From CAWACP01 sp963832965 (GTDB taxonomy: Bacteria; Acidobacteriota; Terriglobia; Bryobacterales; Bryobacteraceae), in the NCBI GenBank assembly GCA_963832965.1, contig CAWHVW010000005.1, positions 992,001 through 1,056,000 of the forward strand: a stretch of DNA of 64,000 nt, read 5' to 3'. A program made the position numbers and the translations under genes. Positions 34,652 to 43,971 of this stretch are shown piece after piece (position 1 is the stretch's first letter; each line of letters starts with the position of its first letter). A model generated the notes under the pieces. It saw nothing but the letters and a program-made list of their open reading frames with translations, made no database searches and was not told where the DNA came from.

Positions 34652-35089
34652 GTGAACAAAAGATCGTCTCTGATGACCATTGGCAAACAAGTCGGATTGC
34701 TGTCCGGCGGCTTGCTCGCGCTCTGCGCCGTTCTGGGCGCGGTGGCGCTGGTAAGTCTCTCGCGAATCGATTCGAGGGTTAACGCGTTGACCACCGACGC
34801 TATGCCCGGCCTCGAGTACATTGGGAAGATTTCAGCCAGCGTTCACCATTTCCGGGGGAACACCTGGAAGCACGTTTCGGCGATCGATCCGCAGGCCATG
34901 GCCCAGGTGGAGCAGGAGCTGGATGCGCTGAAGCAGGAGACCGCGCAGAACATGGACGCGTATGAACGGGCGATCGCCCAGCCCGAGGATCGCGTCAACT
35001 TCGACCGGTTCGCGCACAGTTGGCGCAATTCTACCAGTGCTGGGAAAACGAAGTCCGTCCCATCAGCCGCCTGGGTACGGAAAACGTGA
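34652..35089 (+). pseudogene. Methyl-accepting chemotaxis protein, N-terminal fragment
   Basis: Encodes 145 residues: membrane helix (about 10-35, VGLLSGGLLALCAVLGAVALVSL), then a four-helix-bundle-type sensor (VHHFRGNTWKHVSAIDP, VEQELDALKQETAQNMDAYERAI). After FDRFAHSW the reading goes out of register into unrelated residues and stops. The correct continuation lies in the minus-one frame and resumes with AQFYQCWENE at 35023. GTG start with GGGGGAG upstream. Together with the next entry it would make one receptor of about 490 residues. Confidence 0.85.
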
Positions 35090-36123
35090 AAACGTACGGC
35101 AAGTACGTTGGCACGCTAACGCCCATCTTCAACGGGATGGCCGATCAGATTCAAATGATGACGAAGTGGAACTCGGACGCCGGAAAGCGCATGTCCGCCG
35201 ACGCCACGGAGACGGCAGAGACAGCGCGGCTGTTGTCGTGGCTGCTGCTGGCGGCCGCGGTGTTGCTCGGCAGTCTGGCGACTTTCTTCCTGCTGCGAGG
35301 CCTGAACCGCACGCTGCGGCAGGTGGTGGCCGAACTGGCCGAGAGCGCGCGGCAGGTGGCCAGCGCGGCGGCGCAGGTTTCCGCGTCGGCGCAATCGTTG
35401 GCCCAGGGGGCGTCTCAACAGGCCGCGTCGCTCGAGGAGACTTCCGCGTCGAGCGAAGAAATCAATGCCATGGCGCGCAAGACCGCGGAGAGCTCCCAGG
35501 TGGCGGCCACGTTGATGGACCGGTCGCAGCGCGGGTTCGAGGATACCAACCAGAAGCTGGGCCACATGGTGCGGGCCATGGGCGAGATCGATGCATCCTC
35601 GGAAGAAATAGCGAAAATTATCAAAATCATCGACGAGATCGCCTTCCAGACGAACATTCTGGCGCTGAACGCGGCAGTGGAGGCGGCGCGCGCGGGCGAG
35701 GCGGGCATGGGGTTTGCGGTGGTTGCGGACGAGGTCCGGAACCTGGCGCAACGATGCTCGCAGGCGGCCAAGGACACCGCCGCGTTGATTGAGGAGTCGG
35801 TGGATAAATCGAGCGAGGGGAGAACCAGGGTGGATCAGGTGGCGGCGGCGATTCGCACCATCACTTCGGATTCGGCGGAAGCGAAGACGCTGGTGGACGA
35901 GGTGAGCACTGGCAGCAGCGAGCAGACCCGCGGCATGGAGCAAGTGGCAAAGGCGCTTTCGCAGATCGAGCAGGCCACTCAAAGCGCCGCCGCCAGCGCG
36001 GAAGAGGGCGCGTCAGCCGCCGAAGAACTCACCGCGCAATCTACCATGCTGAAGGAAATTGTCGTGCGCCTCTCAGCGCTCGCGGGGCAGTCGGCGCAAA
36101 GGGAGATGGCGGGCGTAAGATGA
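35020..36123 (+). pseudogene. Methyl-accepting chemotaxis protein, C-terminal fragment
   Basis: Continues the receptor in the minus-one frame. AQFYQCWENEVRPISRLG finishes the sensor, LLSWLLLAAAVLLGSLATFFLL is the second membrane helix, and a long signalling helical hairpin follows, with tip signature EIAFQTNILALNAAVEAARAGEAG and VVADEVRNLAQRCS. It would bind CheA/CheW through this tip. Without the frameshift the protein would be intact; an assembly error, a real mutation or frameshifting cannot be told apart here. No che genes are nearby. Confidence 0.85.
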
Positions 36124-36183
36124 GCGGGGGGTGTCGCCGAAACAAGGGTCGGCAACCGTCGCACGCATTCATTGTGTGCCGAG

Positions 36184-36603
36184 TTAGAGAGTCGTCAGAT
36201 GAAGGCGGCGAGCGTAGACGATAAGCTTGCGGTCACGGGTCAACAGGCGCGCTCCCATTCTTCTGGCGGTGGCTATGATGATGCGGTCGGCAGGGTCGCC
36301 GTGGAAGGGTGGCGGGAGGCTGGTGCTGTCCAGCGCGATTTCCGGCGTCAGCGGCGCAACGACCAGACCCGGCGTCGCCAGCGCTTCGGCCAGCCATTCC
36401 TCGCGTGGGCCCTGCAGTTGGATGCGGCCCTTCGCTTCGAGCACGCCGAACTCCCAAACGGAAATGACCGACAGCAGGAGATTGCCGTCACGCGCGGCTT
36501 GTTCGATTGCCTTGAGGATTGCCGGGGTGAAGTGCTTGCGGTCGCCCGACTGCAGCCAGACCCAGTAGAGCGTGTCCAGCAGGAGCGCGCTACTTGCCGG
36601 CAT
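36184..36603 (-). CDS. vapC: PIN-domain toxin (VapC-like)
   Basis: A 139-residue PIN-fold ribonuclease toxin: LLLDTLYWVWL supplies the first acidic residue, ISVWEFGVLEAKGRI the Glu region, and DPADRIIIATARRMGARLLTRD the third and fourth acidic positions. Overlaps the antitoxin gene by 14 bases, the usual VapBC order with antitoxin first. It would cut RNA unless bound by its partner. Confidence 0.85.
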   Translation of the reverse strand: MPASSALLLDTLYWVWLQSGDRKHFTPAILKAIEQAARDGNLLLSVISVWEFGVLEAKGRIQLQGPREEWLAEALATPGLVVAPLTPEIALDSTSLPPPFHGDPADRIIIATARRMGARLLTRDRKLIVYARRLHLTTL

Positions 36604-36820
36604 CCCAGGTCTCGCCGGTGGAGGGGATGAGACTGCCGTGGATCTCGATGGAGCCTTTCAAGCGCCCGAGCAGCGCGGGAACCCTGGAGTCGGCGGGAAC
36701 CAGACGGGCCACCGGCCGGCCGCGCTTGGTAATGAGGATCTCCTTCCTGCTCCGCTGGACCTCATCGAGAAGGTGTAGGCACCGCGCCTTGAACTCGCCA
36801 GCCGCAATCTGCTGTTTCAT
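36590..36820 (-). CDS. vapB: Phd/YefM-type antitoxin (VapB-like)
   Basis: A 76-residue antitoxin with the Phd/YefM opening IAAGEFKARCLHLLDEVQRSRKEILITKRGRPVARLVP, a DNA-binding N-terminal fold, and a variable C-terminus that would occupy the toxin active site. Overlaps the toxin gene, so the two are translated together. A degenerate copy of the second dispersed repeat lies 35 bases upstream. Confidence 0.85.
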   Translation of the reverse strand: MKQQIAAGEFKARCLHLLDEVQRSRKEILITKRGRPVARLVPADSRVPALLGRLKGSIEIHGSLIPSTGETWDAGK

Positions 36821-36854
36821 ACCATGGTCATCTCGTTCAGTAGCGCGCCTAACC

Positions 36855-36877
36855 GAACCGCGAGGGTTACCGAGCGG
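36855..36877. repeat. Degenerate copy of the CCGCGACGGTGACGGAG repeat
   Basis: GAACCGCGAGGGTTACCGAG matches the second dispersed family in most positions, with the centre changed. It lies upstream of the antitoxin gene. Confidence 0.45.
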
Positions 36878-36921
36878 CTACGAATCACCCAACATGCGGG
36901 GGCACTGATCCAGAAAGGCTT

Positions 36922-39723
36922 TCATCCGCTCAAAGCTCCCAACTGCTTCTTCAGATACCGTCCCGTATACGACGCCTTGCACTCCGCAATCTGTTCGGGC
37001 GTGCCCTGCGCCACGATTCGTCCGCCCGCGTCGCCGCCCTCGGGTCCCAGGTCGATAATCCAGTCGGCGCTGCGCATCACATCGAGATTGTGCTCGATGA
37101 TCAGAATGCTCCCGCCATTGTGAATCAGGCGCTGGAAGGCGTCCAGGAGTTTCGCGATGTCGTCGAAGTGCAGCCCGGTGGTCGGCTCATCGAAAATGAA
37201 CAGCGTCCCCTGGCAGCTCGCCTGGCACAGGTGGCCGGCCAGCTTCACCCGCTGCGCCTCGCCTCCGCTCAGCGTCGTTGCGGACTGGCCAAGACGCAAA
37301 TAACCGAGACCCACGTCGGCCAGCACCTTCAGCTTGTCCACCAGCTTCGGCACTTCCGAGAAAAACGAAATGGCCTCCCGCACCGTGAGCTGCAACACCT
37401 GATGGATGTTCAGCCCCTTGTAGCGAACCTCCAGCACCGCGCTCTTGAAGCGGGTCCCCTTGCATTCCTCGCACACCAGTTCGACGTCGGCCAGGAATTG
37501 CATCTCCACCATGACCGTGCCGTCCCCCTGGCAGGTTTCGCAGCGCCCGCCGGGAATGTTGAAGGAAAAATGACCGGCGGTGTAGCCGCGGCGGTCGGCT
37601 TCCGGCGTGGACGCGAACAAGCTGCGAATCGTGTCGAACGCCTTGATGTAGGTCACCGGGTTCGATCGCGGCGTGCGCCCGATGGGCGATTGGTCCACCA
37701 TCAGCACCTGGTGCAACAGATCCGCGTTCTCCACGCGTCGGCAGGTGAGCTTCTCAACGGCGTCGTCGAAGTCCTCGGTCATCTCCGGACGGCCCTGCCG
37801 CATTTGCCGTTCGAGCGATTTGTAGATCACCTCATGCACCAGCGTGGATTTCCCGGAGCCCGATACGCCCGTCACCGCCACCATCATGTTCAGCGGGATG
37901 GAGACATCCAGGTTTTTCAGGTTGTGCGCGCTGCCGCCGAAGAATCGAAGGGCGCGCCGCGGGTTGATCTTGCGCCGCCCGCGGTGGTGCGACGTTCTGA
38001 GTTCGCCGCGCAGGTAGCGGCCGGTGAGCGAGCCGTTTCGATCTTTGAGAAGTTTCGAATACGAGCCCTCGAAAATGATCTTTCCACCCAGTTCGCCCGC
38101 GCCCGGACCAAGATCCACAATGTGGTCGGCGGAGCGCATCACGTCGGAGTCGTGCTCCACCACCACAATAGTATTGCCGAGATCTCGAAGCTCTTCGAGG
38201 ATGTGGATGAGCCGTCCGGTGTCGCGGCTGTGCAGGCCGATGGAAGGCTCGTCGAGCACATAACAGGCGCCCACCAGACGCGATCCGAGGCAGGTGGCCA
38301 ATTGAATGCGCTGCGCCTCGCCTCCGGACAGCGTGGAGGACAGGCGCTCCAGGGTCAGGTATTCAAGGCCGACGTCGTTGAGGAAGCGCAGCCGCTGGCG
38401 GATTTCGACCAGAATCTTGTCGGCGATTTTGCGTTCCTCCGGCTCCAGCGTGAGCGCTTCGAAGAAAGCAAACGCCGCCGCGATGTTCATGCGCGCCACA
38501 TCGGCAATGGTCTTGCCGCCCACGCGCACATTCAGCGCGTCCTTGCGCAAACGCGCGCCATGGCACTCTGGGCACTCCGCATAGCCTCGATACCGGCTCA
38601 GAAACACGCGGACATGCACTTTGTATTTTTTCTTCTCCACTTCACCGAAGAACGCGCGCGCGTGGCCGCGCACGAACTCGCGCTGCTCGGGTTTGAGATC
38701 GCACCAGGCCGTTTTCAGCGGAAACTTCGCCTTGCGCGCGGCGGCGTCGAACTCCGTTTCCCGGTACCAGGTGTATTGCGGCTTGGTCCAGGGGTCCACC
38801 GCGCCTTCAACGATGGAGAGGGACTTGTCGGGAACCACCAGATCCATGTCGTAGTCGATGGTGTTGCCGAAGCCCTGGCAGCGCGGGCACGCTCCGGTGG
38901 GGCTGTTGAAGCTGAACAGGCCGGGCTCTGGCACGGCCAACTCGATGCCGCATCGCTTGCACGCGAACTTCTCGGAGAAGCGCAGCGTCTCCGCTTCGAA
39001 GGTGGGCTGCTGAAACAACACTTCGCCGGTTTCGCGAAAAGCGATCTCGACGGCATCGACGATGCGCTGGTGCAGATCCGGCGTAATGGCCAGGCGGTCC
39101 ACCAGAACGAAGACGGGTTTGCTGAAATCGATGTCGATAAGCGATTCGGGCGTGGAGAATTCGTACACTTCGCCATTCTGGTAAAGACGGTTGAAACCGT
39201 TGCCGCGCAATTCGAAGAGGCGGTCGCGAAGGGCATCGGTGGTTTTCGAAGCCGCGGCAACCGGGAAAAGCACGTACCAGCGCGTTCCAGCCGGTTGCGC
39301 CAGCATTCGCGCGGCAACATAATCCACCGTGTCGCGCTGCACGCGATCTCCGCATTTGGGGCAGTAGCTGCGTCCGGCGCGCGCGAAAAGAAGCCGCAGG
39401 AAATCGTGGATCTCCGTCGCGGTGGCGACGGTGGAGCGCGGATTGCGCGTCTTGTTCTTCTGGCGGATCGCAATGGGCGGGGCGATGCCGAGAATTTCGT
39501 CGACATCGGGCTTCTCCATACGCTCCAGAAACTGTCGCGCGTAAGCGGAGAGAGATTCCACGTAGCGGCGCTGGCCCTCGGCGTAAACGGTGTCGAAGAC
39601 GAGCGAAGACTTACCGGAGCCCGACACGCCCGTCACCACGGTGAGCTGGTTGTGAGGGATCTCCAGCGACACGTCCTTCAGGTTGTGGACGCGCGCGCCA
39701 CGAATAATGATCGAATCGTCCAG
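36922..39723 (-). CDS. uvrA: Excinuclease ABC subunit A
   Basis: Damage-recognition ATPase of nucleotide excision repair. About 933 residues, normal for UvrA. Two ABC halves: TGVSGSGKSS Walker A in each, LSGGEAQR signatures, zinc fingers YCPKCG, ACPRCQGFG, ECPECHG and CETCQGDG. The first obvious start, GTG at 39672, would remove the conserved IIIRGARVHNLK strand. Reading upstream in frame, CTG at 39723 follows GGAGG by 4 bases and restores MDDSIIIRGARVHNLK, so CTG is the likely start. A TATAAT box lies further upstream. VapBC-like genes lie downstream. Confidence 0.93.
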   Translation of the reverse strand: MDDSIIIRGARVHNLKDVSLEIPHNQLTVVTGVSGSGKSSLVFDTVYAEGQRRYVESLSAYARQFLERMEKPDVDEILGIAPPIAIRQKNKTRNPRSTVATATEIHDFLRLLFARAGRSYCPKCGDRVQRDTVDYVAARMLAQPAGTRWYVLFPVAAASKTTDALRDRLFELRGNGFNRLYQNGEVYEFSTPESLIDIDFSKPVFVLVDRLAITPDLHQRIVDAVEIAFRETGEVLFQQPTFEAETLRFSEKFACKRCGIELAVPEPGLFSFNSPTGACPRCQGFGNTIDYDMDLVVPDKSLSIVEGAVDPWTKPQYTWYRETEFDAAARKAKFPLKTAWCDLKPEQREFVRGHARAFFGEVEKKKYKVHVRVFLSRYRGYAECPECHGARLRKDALNVRVGGKTIADVARMNIAAAFAFFEALTLEPEERKIADKILVEIRQRLRFLNDVGLEYLTLERLSSTLSGGEAQRIQLATCLGSRLVGACYVLDEPSIGLHSRDTGRLIHILEELRDLGNTIVVVEHDSDVMRSADHIVDLGPGAGELGGKIIFEGSYSKLLKDRNGSLTGRYLRGELRTSHHRGRRKINPRRALRFFGGSAHNLKNLDVSIPLNMMVAVTGVSGSGKSTLVHEVIYKSLERQMRQGRPEMTEDFDDAVEKLTCRRVENADLLHQVLMVDQSPIGRTPRSNPVTYIKAFDTIRSLFASTPEADRRGYTAGHFSFNIPGGRCETCQGDGTVMVEMQFLADVELVCEECKGTRFKSAVLEVRYKGLNIHQVLQLTVREAISFFSEVPKLVDKLKVLADVGLGYLRLGQSATTLSGGEAQRVKLAGHLCQASCQGTLFIFDEPTTGLHFDDIAKLLDAFQRLIHNGGSILIIEHNLDVMRSADWIIDLGPEGGDAGGRIVAQGTPEQIAECKASYTGRYLKKQLGALSG

Positions 39724-39779
39724 GGAGCCTCCGGCGGGACGCGCACTGCCGCCGTCAGGGCGATGCGCGCACTGTCACC

Positions 39780-39785
39780 ATTATA
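39780..39785 (-). promoter_or_regulatory. Consensus -10 box (TATAAT) of uvrA
   Basis: A perfect TATAAT on the minus strand, 56 bases before the proposed CTG start. No strong -35 match and no recognised LexA box in the interval. Confidence 0.45.
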
Positions 39786-39839
39786 AGATGGGCCGTCGGT
39801 CGGCCTCCCAGTTCGAAACCTCACGTAAGATGAAGCCTG

Positions 39840-41657
39840 ATGCTCAGCCGCCGCCATGTGCTGGCCCTGCTCGGCTTGCTGACCGGCGAATCTTGCCGCG
39901 CTCCCGCCCGCCTCGCTCCGCGGCCGGTTGCCGGCGCGCTCTCGTCCCTGCCATTGAGCAATGTTCGGTTGGGCGGCATGCTCGGCCGGAAACTCGACCT
40001 GTGCATCCGCAATCGCATCTTCGCGCAGGATCCCGCGAAACTCGTCGAGCCTTTTCGCCACCGCACCGAGCGAAGCTGCTGGCAAACCGAGTTCTGGGGC
40101 AAGTGGTTCCTGTCGGCCACGGCGGCGTGCGCATACACCGGCGACAGTGAATGGCGCAACCGCCTGCGAGATTCCGCGCGCCAGCTCCTCGCCACCCAGT
40201 CTCCTGACGGCTACATCGGGAACTACGCCGCTGAGAACCGCCTGCAGGCCTGGGATGTGTGGGGCATCAAATACACGCTGCTGGGGCTGCTGGCGGGGGA
40301 CTCTGACTGCCTCAAGGGTGCGTGCCATCTGGCCGATCAGCTAATGCGCGAAGCGGGACCGCTCTCCACCGATATTGTCACTCTCGGCCTGTACCGCGGA
40401 ATGGCCGCCAGTTCGGTGCTGGAACCGATTGTGCGGCTGTACCATCGCACCGGCGACGAGCGCTACCTGCAATACGCCGGGTACATCGTGGACCGCTGGT
40501 CGTCGTCGCGCGGGCCGGGGCTGGTGGAGAAGGCTCTCGATGGCGTGCCCGTGGGCCAGCGGTTTCCGCCGCCGGCGAAGTGGTGGTCCTGGGAGAACGG
40601 CGAAAAGGCCTACGAGATGATGTCGTGTTACAGCGGATTGCTGGAGCTCTATCGCAAGACCGGCCAGCCGCCGTGGCTGCAAGCGGCCGAGCGAACCTTC
40701 CAGAGTATTCGTGACACCGAGATCAACATCGCCGGTTCGGGCTCCGCGGGGGAATGCTGGTACGGAGGCCGCGCGCTGCAGACCGAGGCGCGGGAACGCT
40801 CCATGGAAACCTGCGTATCCATGAGCTGGATGGAGCTGTGCGCGCACCTGCTGCGCATCACCGGCGAGCCGCGCTACGCGGATGAAATCGAGAAGACCGC
40901 GTACAATGCGCTGGCCGGCGCAATGACCCCCGATGGTTCGTCGTTCGCGCAATACAGTGCGCTCGCGGGTGTCCGGTCTCTGGGGCCGCCGCAATGTGGA
41001 ATGGGGTTGAACTGCTGCGTGGCCAATGGGCCGCGCGGAATGATGCTGTTGCCCGAGGTCGCGGTGATGCTGGGCGCGGATGGTCCGGTGGTAAATCTCT
41101 ATTCGGAGGGGACGTGGAACTTCCGGCTGCCTTCCGGCGAACCCTGCCTGCTCATGATGAAAACGGACTACCCGAAGTCGGACGCCGTGGAGATCCGGAT
41201 CGTCACCGCGCGCGCGAAGCCATTTCCATTGCGCCTGCGCATTCCGCTATGGAGCGAGGAAACTTCGGTATCCGTAAACGGAGCGGCGGCCGGGGATCCG
41301 CGGCCCGGCGCCTGGACGACAGTGGAACGGCGCTGGACTCCCGGCGATGTGGTGCGCCTGCGCCTGGATTTGCGCGGGCGGTTGATTCAGTCGTCGGGCG
41401 GACACAGATCCTATGTCGCCGTGGTGCGCGGGCCGTTGGCTCTGGCGCGAGATCTGAGATTCGGGCAGGGCAGCATCGACGAAGCGGTAGCGCTGAAACC
41501 TGACGGGCAGGGAAGCGTCCATCTCCAGGAGATCGCGGCGCCCAAGGGAGTCCAGTCTGCGTTTGCGGCAGCCGGTGGCGTGTGCCTGTGCGACTACGCT
41601 TCTGCCGGCAATTCGTGGGACCAGCAATCGCGATTCCGGGTCTGGTTGCCGTCGTGA
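39840..41657 (+). CDS. Beta-L-arabinofuranosidase-like GH127 glycosidase
   Basis: A 605-residue protein with a hydrophobic N-terminus (HVLALLGLLTGESC) suggesting export. The catalytic part is an alpha/alpha barrel of the GH127/DUF1680 type: SPDGYIGNY, DVWGIKYTLLGLL, and the zinc-thiolate site formed by METCVSMSWMELC (Glu and Cys) and NCCVANGPRG (Cys pair). In characterised GH127 enzymes one cysteine of that pair is the nucleophile. C-terminal beta domains follow (LRIPLW, GPLALARD). Predicted to release L-arabinofuranose or related sugars from plant polysaccharide. TAAGAT 9 bases before the ATG is a possible -10 box. Confidence 0.78.
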   Translation: MLSRRHVLALLGLLTGESCRAPARLAPRPVAGALSSLPLSNVRLGGMLGRKLDLCIRNRIFAQDPAKLVEPFRHRTERSCWQTEFWGKWFLSATAACAYTGDSEWRNRLRDSARQLLATQSPDGYIGNYAAENRLQAWDVWGIKYTLLGLLAGDSDCLKGACHLADQLMREAGPLSTDIVTLGLYRGMAASSVLEPIVRLYHRTGDERYLQYAGYIVDRWSSSRGPGLVEKALDGVPVGQRFPPPAKWWSWENGEKAYEMMSCYSGLLELYRKTGQPPWLQAAERTFQSIRDTEINIAGSGSAGECWYGGRALQTEARERSMETCVSMSWMELCAHLLRITGEPRYADEIEKTAYNALAGAMTPDGSSFAQYSALAGVRSLGPPQCGMGLNCCVANGPRGMMLLPEVAVMLGADGPVVNLYSEGTWNFRLPSGEPCLLMMKTDYPKSDAVEIRIVTARAKPFPLRLRIPLWSEETSVSVNGAAAGDPRPGAWTTVERRWTPGDVVRLRLDLRGRLIQSSGGHRSYVAVVRGPLALARDLRFGQGSIDEAVALKPDGQGSVHLQEIAAPKGVQSAFAAAGGVCLCDYASAGNSWDQQSRFRVWLPS

Positions 41658-41679
41658 TACTCTGTGGACACCCAGCTCT

Positions 41680-42033
41680 ATGAAGGCCTGTCCGGCGTGC
41701 GGCGAAGCGATGCGGAGGAGCCGCCGCACCACTTGGGAACGTGTGCTTTATAGCGCTGCCTTCCGCTGCCAATCCTGCGGCGAGCGAATTCCCATGAGGA
41801 GACGCGTGCCGTATCCGTCCCGTTTTGCCAACTGTCCGCGCTGCGCCGTGTCCGAGCTGGACATTTTGATAAAGCGCGACCACATCAACACCATGAATCG
41901 GAACCCGCTGCGGCTGGTGCAGCGTTTCTTTGGCGCACGCTTGTACTATTGCTTTGGCTGCCGCCTGCAGTTCTACGATCTGCGTGGCCTCATGCCGGAG
42001 GGCGGTGACGTCCTTGCCGAACCGCGACGGTGA
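41680..42033 (+). CDS. Zinc-ribbon protein
   Basis: A 117-residue protein with three zinc-knuckle pairs: CPACG at residues 4-8, CQSCG, CPRC and a final CFGC. Basic segments (RRSRRTTWERV, MRRRVPYPS) separate them. It could bind nucleic acid or act as a metal chaperone; no closer match is visible. Its last five codons and stop (EPRR-stop) are supplied by the second dispersed repeat, so the C-terminus may have been altered by insertion of that repeat. Confidence 0.6.
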   Translation: MKACPACGEAMRRSRRTTWERVLYSAAFRCQSCGERIPMRRRVPYPSRFANCPRCAVSELDILIKRDHINTMNRNPLRLVQRFFGARLYYCFGCRLQFYDLRGLMPEGGDVLAEPRR

Positions 42034-42047
42034 CGGTGACGGAGCGG
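42019..42047. repeat. Dispersed CCGCGACGGTGACGGAG repeat, expanded copy
   Basis: Same family as 14225-14247 but with one extra TGACGG hexamer. It provides the stop codon of the zinc-ribbon gene on the plus strand and ends 3 bases before the stop codon of the minus-strand sulfotransferase gene. Confidence 0.8.
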
Positions 42048-42050
42048 AAG

Positions 42051-43925
42051 TTAACTCAGGCTCTCCAGTTCCCGCAGCAACGGCGCGATTCCCGCTTCGT
42101 AGTGGCGCCACCGCCGCAGCGAATCGCGGAACAATGGCTGGCGCACCTGCACAGAGCTCGCCGTATTCACCGGCCGGCTGGTCTTATGGAAATGGATGCA
42201 CCGTTCGTCCCAGGGCAGGCCGCAATATTTAATTAACCGCCTGGCCTGACCTTCAAGATCGTTCACCACCTCCTCGTAAGACACGTCGAGCAAGGCGTCC
42301 GGCGGAAGCACCGAGCGCCAGTGCGCCATCATTTCCCGGTAGGCGCGATAGTAGCGGCCCAGTTCCCCGAGATCGTAGGTGAAATCAAGATTGGAGATGA
42401 ATAGTTTGGAATAGCAGGAAACACAGGTGTCCATTGGGTCCCGCATCGTGTGAATGATCCGCGCGTGCGGCAGAATCAGACGGATCATTCCGATATGCAG
42501 GAAGTTGCCGGGCAACTTGTCGGTGATCCGGGTCTCGCCAGGGGCCGTCGCCGGCAAACGGGCCAGATAGTCCCCGCCAAGGCGCCGCAGAGTGGCGCCG
42601 TCAAGAGCAGGCACACATTCCGGATACTGAACCGCAAGGTTGCCGGCATTCAGGACACTACCGATCGCGCCGTCAAGCGCGGTCAGTTCGCCGGCCCCGT
42701 GGACTTGCGGATGGCTGGCCAGTATCTGTTCGATCAGAGTGCTGCCGGAGCGCGGCATGCCCAGCACGAATATCGGAAGCAATGAGGGATCGCCTTCTCC
42801 CTGGAGCCGATCAAGCAGGCGCCGGTCAAAAACCGCCGAAACACGCTGGAAAAATTTGAAAACACTGGCCTCGTCGTAATCGACGGCGCCGCGCTTCAGA
42901 GCGTTGCCTTTGCGCAGATGTTCAAACGCGCGGTCGTAATCTCCGCAGTCGTCGAGAGCTTTGGCGAGAGCAAAATGAATGGACGCCGCCTTTGTCGGAA
43001 GCGCGCCACCGCTGCGGGCGAGCGTTTCCAGCGCGGCTAGTTCAGCGTCGCCGTGATGGAAGCACTTGATTTGCGCGCGATTAAAATGTGCCTCCGCGTA
43101 ATCCGGTTTGATCGCGATAGCCCGCGCACAGCACGCCAACGCGTCGTCGAAACTGCCCCGCTCCTTGAAGACGTTAGCCAGATTGTTTAGAACCTCGGCA
43201 TGATCCGGGTTCAACGCCAGCACCCGTCGATAGTGCGCCATCGCGTCATCGATCTTGCCCTGATCCTTCAGCGCGACACCCAGGTTGTTGTGGGCGTCCG
43301 CGTGATCGGGGTTCAGCACAAGGGCGTGCTCGAAGCGGGCCATGCCATCCGCAGTTTTGCCCTGCGCCATCAGCACGATACCCAGATTGTTGTGCGAGTC
43401 CGCATGGTTGGGGTCAATCTGGAGCGCGCGCTCGTAATGCGGCGCCGCGTCGGCACCCTTGTCTTGCGCCACCAGAGCGATGCCCAGATTGTTGTGAGCC
43501 AGAACGTGGTCCGGATTCAACTCGAGGACGCGTTCATAGTGGGTGATGGCCTCGGCGAGCCTGCCCTGAGCCACCAGCGCGATGCCCAGATTGTTGTGAG
43601 TGTCGGTGTGGTCCGGGTTGAGGGCCAGCGCCTGCTCGTAACAGATCACCGCTTCGTCGAGCTTTCGTTGTGCCTGAAGAACCGTCCCAAGACTGCAGTA
43701 ATACGCAGCCTCTGCTGGGTTGATCGCAATGGCCTTGCGGATAGTCTCCAGGGCGGCCTCATGGCGTCCGCCACGAAGCGCGATCATCCCGAGCAGATGC
43801 AGGCTGTCCGCATGGCCGGCGTCGATCGCCAGAATCTGCCGGTAAATCCGTTCCGCTTCGGTCAGGCGCCCGGCCTGGTGCTCCCGAAGAGCATCCCCCA
43901 GCATTGTTCGAATGTCCCGGGACAT
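42051..43925 (-). CDS. TPR-sulfotransferase fusion protein
   Basis: A 624-residue protein. The first 330 residues hold about nine TPR units of the DHADAHNNLGIALVAQGK type, unusually regular, implying recent repeat expansion. The rest is a PAPS-dependent sulfotransferase: VLGMPRSGSTLIEQILASHP is the 5'-phosphosulfate loop, and RIIHTMRDPMDTCVSCYSK the 3'-phosphate-binding part. Such proteins sulfate peptides or sugars; the TPR part may select the target. The ATG at 43925 matches the start of similar proteins; in-frame sequence further upstream lacks the pattern. Convergent with the zinc-ribbon gene. Confidence 0.85.
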   Translation of the reverse strand: MSRDIRTMLGDALREHQAGRLTEAERIYRQILAIDAGHADSLHLLGMIALRGGRHEAALETIRKAIAINPAEAAYYCSLGTVLQAQRKLDEAVICYEQALALNPDHTDTHNNLGIALVAQGRLAEAITHYERVLELNPDHVLAHNNLGIALVAQDKGADAAPHYERALQIDPNHADSHNNLGIVLMAQGKTADGMARFEHALVLNPDHADAHNNLGVALKDQGKIDDAMAHYRRVLALNPDHAEVLNNLANVFKERGSFDDALACCARAIAIKPDYAEAHFNRAQIKCFHHGDAELAALETLARSGGALPTKAASIHFALAKALDDCGDYDRAFEHLRKGNALKRGAVDYDEASVFKFFQRVSAVFDRRLLDRLQGEGDPSLLPIFVLGMPRSGSTLIEQILASHPQVHGAGELTALDGAIGSVLNAGNLAVQYPECVPALDGATLRRLGGDYLARLPATAPGETRITDKLPGNFLHIGMIRLILPHARIIHTMRDPMDTCVSCYSKLFISNLDFTYDLGELGRYYRAYREMMAHWRSVLPPDALLDVSYEEVVNDLEGQARRLIKYCGLPWDERCIHFHKTSRPVNTASSVQVRQPLFRDSLRRWRHYEAGIAPLLRELESLS

Positions 43926-43971
43926 AGGCGTTGCGGAGCAAGCCGCGCGGGGAATGGCCCCGCGCCGCCCG

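Noticed and set aside
37090..39786. 898-residue open frame antisense to uvrA
   Set aside because: It is the complementary reading of the conserved UvrA gene, rich in Arg/His/Gln and without motifs; UvrA is supported by many signatures.
39678..40328. 216-residue minus-strand frame upstream of uvrA
   Set aside because: It overlaps the start of the GH127-like gene on the other strand and the uvrA leader, and carries no motif or ribosome binding site.
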